Source of the DNA: Theobroma cacao
Lineage: Eukaryota > Streptophyta > Magnoliopsida > Malvales > Malvaceae
Length of the DNA stretch: 64,000 nt
Assembly: GCF_000208745.1 (NCBI RefSeq)
Contig: NC_030852.1
Span: 14,763,956-14,827,955, forward strand
Reading direction: 5' to 3'
Shown here: positions 48,120 to 59,258 of the stretch, piece after piece
How positions within the stretch are numbered: the stretch's first letter is position 1
Layout: each line of letters opens with the position of its first letter
The notes under the pieces: generated by a model
Told to the model about the DNA's origin: nothing
Databases searched by the model: none
The model's input: the letters and a program-made list of their open reading frames with translations, nothing else
Position numbers and translations under genes: made by a program

Positions 48120-49297
48120 TGTTGGCTCCATTAGTTTTTGATGATAATAAAACATTCCCATTCATTTGTGTCTAATATTTCTACTTGAGTGTGCAGGACA
48201 AAAATTGTATGCCAATAGTAAATTAATCATTCAAAGGCACACATCAAAAATCATAAGAATAAGGAGTCACAACTGATCAACAAAACAGAAGCCTCTTAGT
48301 TGAATAATGAAGGGTATTAGTCAGATAAAATTCAAATTAGAAGTTGGCGGGCTCAAGAGGATTGAGAGACAGAGAAAACTTAGTCGACCAAGAAGTAGGT
48401 TAGTCAACTAAAAGCATACTGCTAGAAATCTGGACTTCAAGACAAAAACAACTTAATCGACTAAGAAGTAAGATAATCGACTAAGTGCTCACTGCTAGAA
48501 ACTGGGATCAAAAGATAGAAATGACTTAGTCGACTAAGAGCGTAGTTAGTCATCTAAGATCATTTTGTCAGAAAATTTGAATTGAGCACTAGAATAGATA
48601 TTAACGGCTAGAACTGCCACCAAACTATTTTCAACGGTCAAAAACTACCTAACACCTATCAGAGCTGATTTTTCAAGTATTTAAGAGGCTCCCAACAGCT
48701 AGAAAATTGATTCAAGGCTTCCAAGTCCAAATAGAGCTCAAAAATTACAAAAACCTTCAGCATACTTTCTGCACTTCATTCCTATTCATGTAAAAGATTC
48801 AAGCACTTCACTTTGTACCACTTATATCAAGTCAGTGATCATAGGTACATCTTTATTTCTCTTTTCCTTCTATATTTAGAGTGTGCAAGACACTCTAAGG
48901 GATTTTATTCAAGCTTGGATTGCTTGATTGGGTGTATAGGTTCTAACTTAGCCTAGAAAGGTTAGTTTGGGTTTTAGTTGATCTCGGGAAAAATAATTGT
49001 AAAAGGTTATGACTGAGCTTGCTAAAAGCCATTGTAAAAGCTTGGTGAAAGCTTGGGAATTTCATCGTTCATAGTGATTGGTTTGGAAAATCCTTGGTTG
49101 AACAATCAAGGTAGTGGATGTAGGTCTTTGATCAAACTATTATAAATTCTTGTGTGATTGTCTGCTCTGTTTTTAGTTTTTCATTCATTCTTAAAACTTT
49201 TTTTTATCTTGCATTTGTGCCCAATTAGAAGTCAATTTTAGTAAGAGCCAAAAACTGCTATTCACCCTCCCTCTAGCACATTTACTTGGGACCAACG
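48120..49297 (+). mobile_element. solo Copia LTR, 1178 bp, duplication TGAGG
   Basis: It starts TGTTGGCTCC and ends GGGACCAACG (CA decayed to CG). TGAGG lies at 48115-48119 and 49298-49302. It is the same family as the 5' LTR at 59783-63816, whose primer site and gag identify it as Copia. A TATA-like TATTTAAG lies near 48677. It is inserted in the second Athila-like element. Confidence 0.88.
48379..48558. repeat. TTAGTCGACTAAG word cluster in Copia LTR
   Basis: About seven copies of the word TTAGTCGACTAAG or close variants (AATCGACTAAG, TTAGTCAACTAA, TTAGTCGACCAAG) occur in 180 bp. The best, CTTAGTCGACTAAG at 48525-48538, is a perfect 14-bp palindrome. Non-repeated text such as CTGCTAGAAA separates them. 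They lie about 120-300 bp upstream of the TATA-like box, within U3. Confidence 0.85.
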
Positions 49298-49302
49298 TGA
49301 GG

Positions 49303-50089
49303 AGCTTGAGGACATGGTGCAGATGAAGAGCTGCAACCAGCTGAAGGTTGAGAATATCAAAAGATCAATCCTACATCAATTCGCACCTTTGAGTGCATCA
49401 ACTCCTCATTGGAATCCCATTAGACACTGGCTCTCTTGCATAAAGGAATGATCAAGGACGGGAACCATAAACCATCACATTTTGTGCAGGCAATATGTAG
49501 CATGGTGTCTTGAGCCAACCTTGTATAGGGTTGTGACAAGGTAGAATTGCCTAGGAGATTAAGTCTTTTGTACCTCCAAGGGAGATGTCTCTTTTTCAAA
49601 CATTGTAATGGCACTTGGTGACATTTTTAGAAATACTTGTTAAGTCATTAGGGGGTAGACCCTTTAGGAAAGGAATGTCCCCATCTCAAGCATTATAATG
49701 GTTATTGGTGAAATACTTGTAAAATTTCATAAATTCTTTATAAGGGTGAGCAATCGGTGGGTTGTTGGGCTATCTCACTGGTTTAGGTGCATTTGTGGCT
49801 AACCATCTAGGGCTGCCTCAATGGCCCAACAATGACGCGTTTCTTCTCTTATCCCTTTGTGCTCATTTTCAATATTAATAAAACATTTTCTTTTATATAA
49901 GACTAATGGTTGCATATATGGCATTTCATATGCCATTTGATTTTAATGTTGTTTTTTATGACTTAACTCGTGGCTATTATTCATGTTGTTCAAATATAAT
50001 CAAGCTATTAGCTAGCTTTAGTAGAAGTGTCCACTCGAGCGTTGCACTAACTATTGTGTACTTAAGCGAAGATGGCGTAGTCCGTGATA
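49303..50089 (+). repeat. Athila-like tail, then a Gypsy LTR 3' part
   Basis: The first ~130 bp continue the second Athila-like element after the solo LTR. The remainder runs to TCCGTGATA (50081-50089), directly before a primer-site-like sequence, so it is read as the 3' part of a plus-strand LTR whose start I cannot place. An imperfect duplication occurs within it (around 49595-49650 and 49675-49735, sharing 'CATTRTAATGG...TTGGTGA'). Confidence 0.4.
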
Positions 50090-50091
50090 GT

Positions 50092-50103
50092 TGGTATTAG
50101 AAC
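50092..50103 (+). other. primer binding site, tRNA-Met type, decayed
   Basis: TGGTATTAGAAC resembles TGGTATCAGAGC with two differences. It is placed just after a CCGTGATA LTR end and 35 bp before a gag-like ATG. Confidence 0.5.
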
Positions 50104-50137
50104 ACAAGTGGGACATGCTAAGCGAAAAGTAAACATA

Positions 50138-50310
50138 ATGACCACACGAAGTTTGCCAAAAGTCCATTAGAGGATTGATGACTAAGAGGTTGCGGTGGTT
50201 GTAGTAGAAGCTCAAATGGCCTCGGATGCGCGAATAGATGAAATTAAGACAATCCAGCGAGAACTATCCGAGATGATTAATACCTTGAGTGATGAGACTA
50301 GGGATGTATT
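50138..50310 (+). pseudogene. start of a Gypsy gag, cut by an LTR insertion
   Basis: An ATG 35 bp after the primer site opens MTTRSLPKVH, then a stop, RIDD, a stop, then EVAVVVVEAQMASDARIDEI, a helical stretch and INTLSDETRDVF. It ends where the next LTR begins at 50311. MTTRS followed by a helical, Glu-rich segment is the usual start of chromovirus-type Gypsy gag. Two in-frame stops show it is dead. Confidence 0.5.
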
Positions 50311-50699
50311 TGTGAGATCTCAACACCTATAGGCTCATAACTATGCATAGACGCAATAACAAGGGCTAGAGGTAGTTTCATCATTTTCTCTAAAAAGTTC
50401 TCAAAAGAAGGTTTTATGATATTTTAAGATCTAAATAGGCATAAGATTGAATAAATAATGTGTAATGATGAAAACACGAAGAAAACTAGAGGTGGCAATA
50501 TTTTTCATAATATGGGCAAAATGGTCAGTTTGAACCCAGAGTCAAAATTTTAAGTTTTTGTAAACTCGAGTAGTTTAGATCTTTGTGGACCTTGTCAGTG
50601 TCAAAAGAATAAAAAGATTGCACAAAGGATTGGAGAGGAATAAGTTAACTTGCTAAAGGGCATTTTCATAATTTCCAAAGGAAATGGATAAGTTTGAGC

Positions 50700-50709
50700 T
50701 ATAAATATA
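50700..50709 (+). promoter_or_regulatory. TATA box of Gypsy LTR
   Basis: TATAAATATA lies 389 bp from the LTR start, the same offset as TATAAAT in the LTR at 3385. CCAGCAGCTTCTT follows in both. Confidence 0.6.
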
Positions 50710-51555
50710 TTCTCATTCCAGCAGCTTCTTCAATTTCCAGTAGCTTCTTCTTCTTCCTCCTTTCATCTCACGTTTGTTTCCCCCTCCATGGAAGCATGGT
50801 ATGAAAACTTCGTAACTTTCTCTCTCTAGCTTCAATTTTCATGCCTTTGTGCACCTTTTCATGGAACCCTTGTGCTTTTTCACTCTTTTACTTTAAAACC
50901 CTTGAAAAAATCCCACTTTCATACTTTTTCTCACTAGCTAGGTGTTTAGAGAGAGAAAAAGAGAGAAAGCTCCCATAATAGCTTGGAAAAATTTATTGAA
51001 AAGAATTTCAAAGTTACAAGCTACCAAGGTGAGTAATGAATTAGAATTTATTTTTAGTGTTGGGAATGATTAGTAAGTAGACTTGTGAATGTTTGTAGTT
51101 AAGGTTATCCACTCATTTTAGAGTGATTAGGGTAGTGAAAATAGATAGCCATTTAAATGGCAATTGGAAGCTAGCTAAGAGAAAGCTTTAGACTTTATAA
51201 TTATGTGAATTGACAAATTGGTGATGCTAATGTGATAATAGGTTCCAACGAAGCCCTATCATCCCATTTGGACCATTAGGGAAGTTAAGATCAGCTAAAG
51301 GCTCAAATAATACCGGTGAGTGAACTGCATTTCAAAATCATTTTTGGAATGTGATTGTTTTGTACAACGCATTTGAATGATTTTATACAACTTTTCTTAA
51401 AAACGAGTGCCTTGGGAACAAGCTTTTGATAATTGACTTTATGTTGTGACATGTGGTTGTTATGGAATCGTGCACTACTACATTATGTTGGTATATATAT
51501 ATATAGATATATATGTTGTGCATGATGGTTGATATTGTGTGATGATTATAACCGT

Positions 51556-51735
51556 GTGTGTGCACGATGTGGGGGGATGCACATGTCGGTGATGGCATGG
51601 TGAGGGAGGTGGATGATGATAGTGCCCGTGTGCACAATGTGGGGGGATGTACACGATGGCACTGACTGTGCACAATGTGAGGGGATGTACACAATGACTC
51701 TGGATATGTGCACGATGTGGGGGGATGCACATGAG
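51556..51735 (+). repeat. GTGCACRATGTGGGGGGATGCAC minisatellite
   Basis: Four to five units share the core CACGATGTGGGGGGATGCAC with spacers of variable length. It occupies the place of the TATGTGCGAGTAGGGAGTGC array in the sister LTRs, so the array has turned over while its position is kept. Confidence 0.8.
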
Positions 51736-51965
51736 CTGGGTGTGATGATGGTGATATTGGTGGTTATCTATGTATTCATGTATATCTATGTTTATGAAAT
51801 AAAAGCTTATGAATATGGCATATGATTGAAATGCATGTGAAACTTGACATGTTGAACTTTGGGAAATTATATGTGTTTTATGTTGTTTTTGTCATTTCAG
51901 CAGGATGGCCTTTTCTTGAGGAAATGGAAAATTTTTGCTAGTGCCCTGTTTATCATTAGCCACCA

Positions 51966-52351
51966 TGTTAAAGTACGGGGTATTACACAACCTTTTCATA
52001 AAGACACATTTTGTCTAAAAGGCATCTCTACATTTTTGCCAAACACAACTTTTGGATAAAGGTATTGTTTCAATAGTCATCTTATGAAAAGATAACTATT
52101 CATTCCATATATTATAACCTTTGAGTTATAACTTGAAACAATAACTTTTCATATTTAACTTTTGAGCCATGGTTTCTTTTCAATATGTCTCATAACTTTT
52201 GGATGTCATTTTTCAAGAGACATAACCATTCACATGAAAACCTTCCTATTATCTAATAGACACATTATGTCACTTTACGTGACATAACTTTTGAGCTAAT
52301 GATAGCTTTTCATCATGTGACATAACCTTTAATTTTGAAAATACACCAACA
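51966..52351 (-). repeat. 3' LTR of the Copia element, 386 bp
   Basis: On the minus strand it starts TGTTGGTGTATTTTC and ends GTACTTTAACA. The start follows the purine tract AAATGGTGAGGGAT. The interior repeats the word 'ACTTTTGAGC...ATAACT' several times. The left boundary was chosen for a TG...CA terminus and is less certain than the right. Confidence 0.6.
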
Positions 52352-52367
52352 ATCCCTCACCATTTTC
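52352..52367 (-). other. polypurine tract of the Copia element
   Basis: The minus strand reads GAAAATGGTGAGGGAT directly before the LTR start TGTTGGTG. Confidence 0.6.
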
Positions 52368-52895
52368 AAAATTTCCAAATACCGACAACTTTGGGAACCT
52401 TGTGCATAAATGAAGGTATCCCGTAGATTTGAACCTTCACTTAGTGAGTGTGGTTGGTTTTAGTTTGAATTGAGTGGTTGACCAAGCATTGAACCATCGA
52501 TTCTTCATTGACTAGTCGGGCCACTAAACACACACAAGCTTTCTTGCTCACTTTGTATCTAGTTTTACTAACACGTTTTATGGCCTTGTGTTTTGCATCC
52601 ATTCATGAGTGCTGTTGGAGTCAAGCCTTTAGCTCCTAGAAGCGGCCACACTTCCACTCACATAGGTAGCCCCCATCAAAAGTACTCCATAATTATAGTA
52701 CTTCAACATATACATGTTATGGTTCTATTAAGAACTTTTGTTCATCTTTACTTTACACATTATGGAAACCAAGCACTATTCACCTTGGGATGGAAAATAT
52801 AAATTAGTGCTTGCAATCACCATGTGGTAGAATCGTCAGTACCCGAGACTTGCAGGTTAGCCACAAGCATCGAGGTGAGTTCCCACATTGGCTAT

Positions 52896-53553
52896 TTAGT
52901 TAATAGGCTTGAGACCCATCCCTCTTAAGGTTTTTATTACCAGGTCCCTTTTTAGACCTTTAGCAAACGGATCCGTTAAATTTTCACCAGACCTCACATA
53001 GCCTATAGTGATTATACCATCACTAATTCTTTGTGTTACAATGCTGTGTTGAAGTCCAATATATCGACTCTTTCCATTGTATGCTTGATTATATGCCTTT
53101 GATACAGTGGCTTTATTGTCACAATGTATAAAGATTGGTGCCATTGGTTTAGGCCACAACGGAATTTAATAGAGTAAATCTCTCAACCATTCCGCTTCTT
53201 GGTGGCAGATGCTAAGGCTATAAATGTAGTCGTCATGATGGAGTCTACTTGACAAGATTGTTTATTAGAACCCCAAGAACAGCACCCCTACTAATTGTAA
53301 AAATCTAACTAGTCATGAATGTATAATCTGCTCTATTTGAGTTCCAACTAGCATTTGTATACCCTTCTAAAACTGAAGGAAAACCTAAATAACAAATGCC
53401 ATAATTCTTTGTACTTTTTAAGTACCTTAGAACTCTGTGAACAACATACCAATGCTTTTTACTTGGATTACTTGTAAATCGACTTAGCATTCTAACCGTA
53501 AAAGCAATATATGACCTTGTACAGACCATTGCATACATTAGGCATCCAATCAC
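52896..53553 (-). pseudogene. Copia RNase H region, with stops and a deletion
   Basis: The 5' part (53553-53305) reads IGCLMYAMVCTRSYIAFTVR, LSRFTSNPSKKHWYVV and LRYLKSTKNYGICY, the end of Copia reverse transcriptase leading into RNase H (VLEGYTNASWNSN). The 3' part (53159-52896) reads PIFIHCDNKATVSKAYN, GKSRYIGLQHS and VRSGENLTDPFAKGL, ending GMGLKPIN, the normal Copia polyprotein end. Between them the RNase H middle (about 53160-53300) is out of frame and shortened. RNase H would degrade RNA during reverse transcription; this copy cannot. Confidence 0.8.
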
Positions 53554-53685
53554 CTTTGCATATTCATTTTATGCTATTGGCTTGTCTTTGTTAGGTATTA
53601 GCCTTAGATTATAATCATAAGGTGTTGTCATTGGCATACAATCTGACTTGTCATACTTCATTACAATCTTTTCGATGTAATGAGA

Positions 53686-54387
53686 TTAAGACAATGTTAG
53701 GCCATTATTGTCTCTCATTATTCTTATACCAAGAATAACATCTGCCGTACCCATATCTTTCATGTCAAAATTCTTTGACAAGAACCTTTTTGTGTCTTCC
53801 ACTTGTTCCAAATCGGTACCAAAGATTAACATGTCATCTGCATATAAGCAAATGATGACGCCTCTTCCATTATGGAACTTACTGCAGACACATTTGTCAG
53901 ATTGATTGATCTTGTAGCCGTTAGCTAGCACAATTTCATCAAACTTTTGATGCCATTGTTTAGGCGTTTGTTTTAATCCATACAAGAACTTTACAAGCGT
54001 ACATACTTTCTTTTCTTGACTAGGAAGGACAAACCCTTCAGGTTGTTCCATATACACCTCTTCATCTAACTCACCATTTAGGATTGCTGTTTTAACATCC
54101 ATCCGGTGAAGTGCTATAAGCACTTTAATTGTAGCTATTCTTGCTACCAATGCATATGTGTCAAAATAATCAACACCTTCCTTTTGTTTAAAGCCTTTTG
54201 CCACTATCCTTGCTTTAAACTTTTCTACAGTTCCATCAACTTTCATTTCCTTTTTGAAAATCCACTTACAACCTATTAGCTTGGAACCTGGTGGAAGGTC
54301 TACCAATTTCCATGTTTTATTTCCCATTATCGAGTCCATCTCATCTTGTATTGCTTCTCTCCAAAATGAAGCATCTCGAGATTTCAT
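53686..54387 (-). pseudogene. Copia reverse transcriptase
   Basis: The frame of 233 codons carries WKLVDLPPGSKLIGCKWIFK, KARIVAKGFKQKEGVDYFDT, MDVKTAILNGELDEEVYMEQ, FLYGLKQTPKQWHQKFD and ICLYADDMLIFG. All are conserved Copia reverse transcriptase blocks, and YADD is the catalytic motif. Between LIAL and HRMDVKTA about 12 residues of the usual sequence are missing, a small in-frame deletion next to the first catalytic Asp. It ends at a TAA where the family has Gln (LTLS-stop-SHYIEK). Confidence 0.9.
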
Positions 54388-54402
54388 TGCCTCTTCATAA
54401 GT

Positions 54403-54762
54403 TTAAGGATCACCTTCACCTTCTACATTAAAGCAATAAGGTAAGTATTCACATGTTTCCTCTCTTGTACCTTCTACTAAGTAAATGAGCAAATCAGATC
54501 CACATGTTTTTGCTTTTCTAATTCTTTTACTTCTCAGAAGCTCAATAGTTTTCTCATCATTTTTTGAAAAACTATCACTTTTTGTTACTAGTTTCTGGGG
54601 TCTTGGAATTGAATTGAACCTTGTTTCATCAAAGATAGCGTCCCTTGATTCTATGACTGTATTAATAGAATATGAATCATTGGGCTCTATCACCATGAAA
54701 CGATATGCTTTACTATGTTCAACATATTCTATAAATATACATTCAATTCCTTTTTCACCCAA
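54403..54762 (-). pseudogene. Copia integrase C-terminal / linker segment
   Basis: The frame starts in GEKGIECIFIEYVEHSKAYR and includes NTVIESRDAIFDETRFNSIP and an acidic, Arg/Lys-rich linker ending CFNVEGEGDP. This is the conserved stretch between the integrase core and reverse transcriptase in Copia. A TAA at 54403 replaces a Lys codon; only five codons (TYEEA) separate it from the reverse transcriptase part in the same frame. Upstream (54763-54922) the text continues (VFWGEVFLTTCHILN) after a frameshift. Confidence 0.75.
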
Positions 54763-54922
54763 TTTCCTTTTCTTTGGCTTTGGAACTTTTACTATGGCTC
54801 GACATCCCCAAACTCTTAAATAATTAAGGTTTGGCTTTCTTCTTTTCCATAGTTCATAAAGAGTAGTTTTGCTCCTTTTGTTTAGGATTCTATTTAGTAT
54901 ATGGCAAGTCGTTAAAAAGACT

Positions 54923-55287
54923 TCACCCCAAAAACCTTCCTAAACCTGAATTAAAAAGCAAAGCATTGACCATTTCCATAAGAACTCGATTCTTACGTTT
55001 CGCTACACCATTTTGTTCTGGTGTGTATGGAGCGATGGTCTCATGAATAATACCAGTGGACTCAAAATACTTGGGATCATAATATTCACCTCTTCTATCA
55101 CTTCGTAAACATTTAATAAGCAATTCACAACACAATTCAACTTCTCTTTTATAAATTCTAAATTTCTCCATTGCTTCATCTTTAGTATGCAATAAGTAAA
55201 CATAGCAATATCTAGAGAAGTCATCAATAAATGTTACGAAGTATTTCTTTCCACCAATAGATGGAGTACTATGTGTTGGGTGAGGGC
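54923..55287 (-). pseudogene. Copia integrase core, cut at its start
   Basis: It reads THSTPSIGGKKYFVTFIDDF then SRYCYVYLLHTKDEAMEKF, LRSDRRGEYYDPKYFESTGI and PYTPEQNGVAKRKNRVLMEM. The catalytic acids can be placed: Asp in FIDDFS, Asp in LRSDRRGEY, Glu in TPEQNG. It is interrupted upstream at 55287 by the gag-only element, so the zinc-binding HHCC part is absent. It is broken downstream by a frameshift at FNSGLGRFLG. Confidence 0.85.
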
Positions 55288-57347
55288 TGATCATGCATCA
55301 AATACAAATAAAACGCGACAGAAATAAATTTAAAAATAAAATTTACAGCTCACCTTCCTAGGATCTCTTTCATGCCAAATCGAGTACAAAATTAAATTAA
55401 AATAAAAGTATATGATCATATCACTTTACCTAAATAATAAAGGTTGATGAATCCTTTGTTAAACCACCAAATCAACCTTCAAAAAGCTCAATTATCTTAG
55501 CCTGTTGTTGCAAACCAAAGCTGTCCAAGGAATCCTTGTGCAGCCTCTAATGGTGATCCACACCAATGAATGAGAAAATCCTTCTTTAAGGATTGAGAGT
55601 GCTATGCCTTGACAATGTGCTAGCAAAGATGAGTTTCATAAACTCATAATTCACACAAAATTGTGGGGTTGAACACACAGAAAAAAAATGAAGTGAATGA
55701 AAAACTATTTTTCTTCACACAATGAACAGCAAGATAAAAGAATTTCTAATGTGCCGTTCACTCTCTTTTTTTTTTTTCAGCCGTTTCTACACTATTTGTT
55801 TGGAGGCTATAGCAAGGTATTTATACCTTGGATTAATTTTAAACCCTAATTACAAAACTATTTTGTAATTACCAATTAATCCAATAATTTGAATAAACAA
55901 TTTAATTAAGTCCTTTAGAAGCCCAATTAACTTAATTGTTTAATTTAATCAATTAGGCCGAATAACTTAATTAAACAATTTAATTAATTAAGCCCAACAA
56001 TTTAATTAAACAATTTTAATGAACTAGGCCCAATGACTTAATTAAACAAATTTAATCAATTAGGCCCAATAACTTAATTATTTAATTTAATTAATTAGGC
56101 CCAATGACTTAATTAAACAATTTAATTAATTAGGCCCAATGATTTAATTAAACAATTTAGTTAATTAGGCACAACTTAATTAAACAATTTTAATCAAGTG
56201 CTTGAGAAGGTCATAACTTCTAATTTGATTAAGTCCAACTTAATCACCTCTCCCATTTTATTTTCAACATTCCTTTTAGGTGTGTGACCCATTAGGCTTT
56301 TAACATGTTGGCAATGAACTCAACATATAATTCTTAAGTTAAACTTAGAATTAGATAAATTTAAACTATAAATTTATCATTGATCAAGTTAACTACCTAG
56401 AGTTCATAGACCAAGATTGGGATCTAGCAATCCACCATAGCCACCCAAATGTTAGAAGAGTCAAGATGGTTTGACTCAACCTTTCAGTGATCAGTCTTTC
56501 AGTGTAATTCATTCCCTCATTATATATTCCGAAAATGATAAGAGCATGGTGCAGTGTCTACTCTTATTGATCTCTATATTCGTTCTTAAAGTTTGATCAT
56601 CATCTTTATAAAGACTTATGAAACTCCTTTCATAATCTTCAAGTCGCCTTGGCCAAGGACCTCAATAAGCTAATATCAACCAAGAACAGCTAGGATATGT
56701 CCCCTGCATCACTTGGGGTGATGATTCCTATCTTGACCACTCATTTGCCTTCACATGCTTCATACTATACCCAAAAGCATCTTGTTTTGGCATCCTTGGT
56801 TAGGCACCCGTAGGGATGAAATCAAAGTATAGCACTCCACACATAAGACAACCTAGTGTCTCAAGTCTAGGGAGTATTTACACAACTAACACATGAGAAG
56901 TATTGCATAGACACTTGAGTGAAATACCAAATGCACTACTCATGGCGGGTCATGTTTAGTGAACTTGCTCTCCTAGGCAAGCACCTACATTCAAGTTCCA
57001 AGTATCTCTATACTTCAACCTATGAGATCGGTTGCTTACTTCTCAAGTAAGGAACATAGAATGTACCAGTATCTAAGTATCATTGATGTCTAGTCTCAAT
57101 GATACATTGACTAGGAACATTTTGAGATTACGCTTTGATACATAAGGATCTCATAACTACAACCCATTACAATTCCCTTGCAAGGCATATTAATCTCATG
57201 GACTTCATCCAATTCAACTTATAACTTGTTATAATTGATGTCTTATTGATGAAGGAAAACCTTTAATCATTCAACATAATTGATGTTGTTGCATGATTGG
57301 AATCAAGCCTTAACCAATCCCAATTGGCTACAAGGCTCATCCCAACA
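55288..57347 (-). repeat. 3' LTR of the gag-only element, 2060 bp
   Basis: On the minus strand it starts TGTTGGGATGAGCC (57347) after the purine tract GTGCTAGTGGGAGA and ends GATGCATGATCA (55288), where host integrase sequence begins. The TG...CA ends and the clean host break support the limits. A 36-bp minisatellite lies at 55922-56192. Confidence 0.7.
55922..56192. repeat. ~36-bp AT-rich minisatellite, about eight units
   Basis: Units read CCCAATGACTTAATTAAACA followed by ATTTAATTAATTAGG, with small variants. AATTAA palindromes make it self-complementary. It lies inside the 2.06-kb LTR. Confidence 0.85.
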
Positions 57348-57361
57348 TCTCCCACTAGCAC
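57348..57361 (-). other. polypurine tract of the gag-only element
   Basis: The minus strand reads GTGCTAGTGGGAGA directly before TGTTGGGATGAGCC. Confidence 0.65.
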
Positions 57362-58397
57362 AAAGCCAATTGCTACCTCATCGTATGTGGATTCAAATCC
57401 ATCTAGCAATCGTGTCTCCGTGTAGACTCACTTGTGCCCTTCAATGTGGTTAATTATTTTTATCTATCTTCGAAATGTCTATGCATCATATCATGTCATA
57501 TTTTTATCCACTATTATGGCTCCATCGTTACATTAACAATGTTTAGAACCCTTTATTAGTTCCATGAACTAATGATATAAATATCTTCTTATTTGAGCCC
57601 TTTATAATATGATGTATATGACTTTATTTTTATACATGTATAATCCCTTTTGTTCCTTGGGACCATTCCAACTAGACTATGTTACATGCATCATATGCAT
57701 GTGTCACTCTATGTTATGCCATCTGGCTCTTTTAAACTTTTATTGTCATTGGGCTCTCCCTAAATCCAAGATCCTTTTTGAGAGTAATATTCAAACTCTT
57801 TTGAATATTCCATGACATTTATACACCTCAATGTATGCTTGGAATCATATTGGTTTGGAATATCATAATGGGCTTTTATGTTGGAGAGATATGGACCAAA
57901 TCATATTGCAATATGAAGTTGCTTTCTTTCTTGAACATTCATCTCTATGTTTTGCTCTTAAGAAAGTTCCATTTTATATGAATCAATATTCAACCTTTTG
58001 ATCAATTGAACATAATTCATAATTGATCAAATATCATTGCAAGGATAAACATGAAGCATGGATAATTAAATATGACATAATTAGTCCAAATAATTATTCA
58101 AACTTGAAACATATAAACTTCCACATCCAAATGATAAAGACAAATGTTTCACCAACCATTCCCATGGCAATCACATAATTAATGTTTCAAAAACATCCAA
58201 ATAAATTATCCAACATGTTGAGATAAATAGGAGTGTAACCATCCAATGTAGCATTTAATGCTTTAGGTAGTCCATCCATGTGGTCACCTCCTCAGCCAAG
58301 ATCCTACTCATCTTTATCTTTACTCCCTGCAATATGTTAAACATATGAGAACCAACTTTGAGGTATCATATACCTTTAATATATAAAGTAGAATTAT

Positions 58398-59258
58398 TTA
58401 GCAAATGGTACTTGAATCAGAAACTTCAATAAGCTTCTTTTTCTTGCTCACAGTAGCTAGGTACTCCTTGTAGTTCTTCCTCCAATGCCCAAGTTTGCCA
58501 CAATGATGGCAAATGTCCTTCTCTTTGTCCTTTTTGACACCTCCCTTAGGCTTCAAGGCCTTCTCATTTTGGGATTTTACTTTCTTCCCTTTTTGGGCTT
58601 TCTTCTTCTGTTGCTTCGTATGAGCCTTGGAAGAAGAAACAAGAAGCAATGATCCCTTATCTTTCTTGATGGACCTCTCTATCGTGTCTAGCATATTTAG
58701 AAGTTCAGGAAGAATGGCTTCCAATCGATTCATATGAAAGTTCAACACAAACTGACTAAAGCTATTAGGAAGAGATTGTAGAACTAAGTCTATACTTAGC
58801 TCATAATTCATTGCTAATCCCAATTGTCCAAGTCTCTCGATGAGTCCAATCATCTTCAACACATGGGGTCTAACAGAACTACCTTCTGCCATCGTGCATC
58901 GAAATAGCTCTTTAGAGATCTCATATCTCTCAGTGCGCCCCTCCTTATCGAACAGTTCTCTATGGTGAAGAATCATGGATTGGACATCCATATGTTCATA
59001 CTGCTTTTGAAGCTCAAGGGTCATACTGGCTAGCATCACGCATGCTGCCTGATCATCGTCATCTTTATGACGTTGATATGCTTCCTTATCCTCAGCACTA
59101 ACATTAGTAGTAGGGACTGGTGGAATAGGAGTTTCAAGGACATAGGATTTTTTCTCCTGTTTCAAGACGATCTTAAGGTTCCGAAACTAATCGAGGAAGT
59201 TGGGGCTAGTGAGTTTATTTGCATCCAAGATGCTCCGCAATGACAGATTATTAGCCAT
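58398..59258 (-). pseudogene. Copia-type gag with nonsense codon and damaged zinc knuckle
   Basis: ATG at 59256-59258 opens MANNLSLRSILDANKLTSPN; FLD is then followed by TAG (59187-59189) in place of a Trp codon. After that the frame stays open for about 260 codons: VLKQEKKSYVLETPIPPVP, MTLELQKQYEHMDVQSMI, LVLQSLPNSFSQFVLNFHMN (UBN2-type capsid blocks), a Lys-rich linker, then CHHCGKLGHWRKNY. The knuckle should be CX2CX4HX4C but its last Cys is Tyr. Gag forms the particle and binds RNA; this copy is inactive. Confidence 0.85.

Larger units (their letters stand above)
50311..51965 (+). repeat. Gypsy-type LTR, 5' 1.65 kb, cut by a Copia element
   Basis: It begins TGTGAGATCTCAACACC, sister to the LTR at 3385, and follows it block by block: a start with 'CCTATAGGCT', TATA (50700), a CT-rich leader, GTGAGT (51316), a minisatellite (51556-51735) with an AT tract (51490-51510), and ATTTCAGCAGGATGG (51894 on). 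It stops at 51965 where the Copia LTR starts. The preceding GTATT (50306-50310) would be its target duplication. Confidence 0.75.
51966..55287 (-). mobile_element. Copia element, 3' half, minus strand, defective
   Basis: Order on the minus strand: integrase core, linker, reverse transcriptase, RNase H, polypurine tract, 3' LTR of 386 bp (51966-52351). It is inserted into the Gypsy LTR at 51965. It is cut at 55287 by a gag-only element, so its 5' half lies beyond the nest or is lost. The coding order (integrase before reverse transcriptase) defines Copia. CACCA (51961-51965) would be the target duplication; its partner is not in the window. Confidence 0.8.

Noticed and set aside
51383..51732. 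84-115-codon minus frames
   Set aside because: They are translations of the GTGCAC minisatellite and an AT tract within an LTR.
58398..59258. Gag of the same Copia element as the integrase and reverse transcriptase at 52896-55287
   Set aside because: A complete LTR edge and polypurine tract (55288-57361) separate them, so gag belongs to the inserted element. This remains the least certain assignment of the nest.
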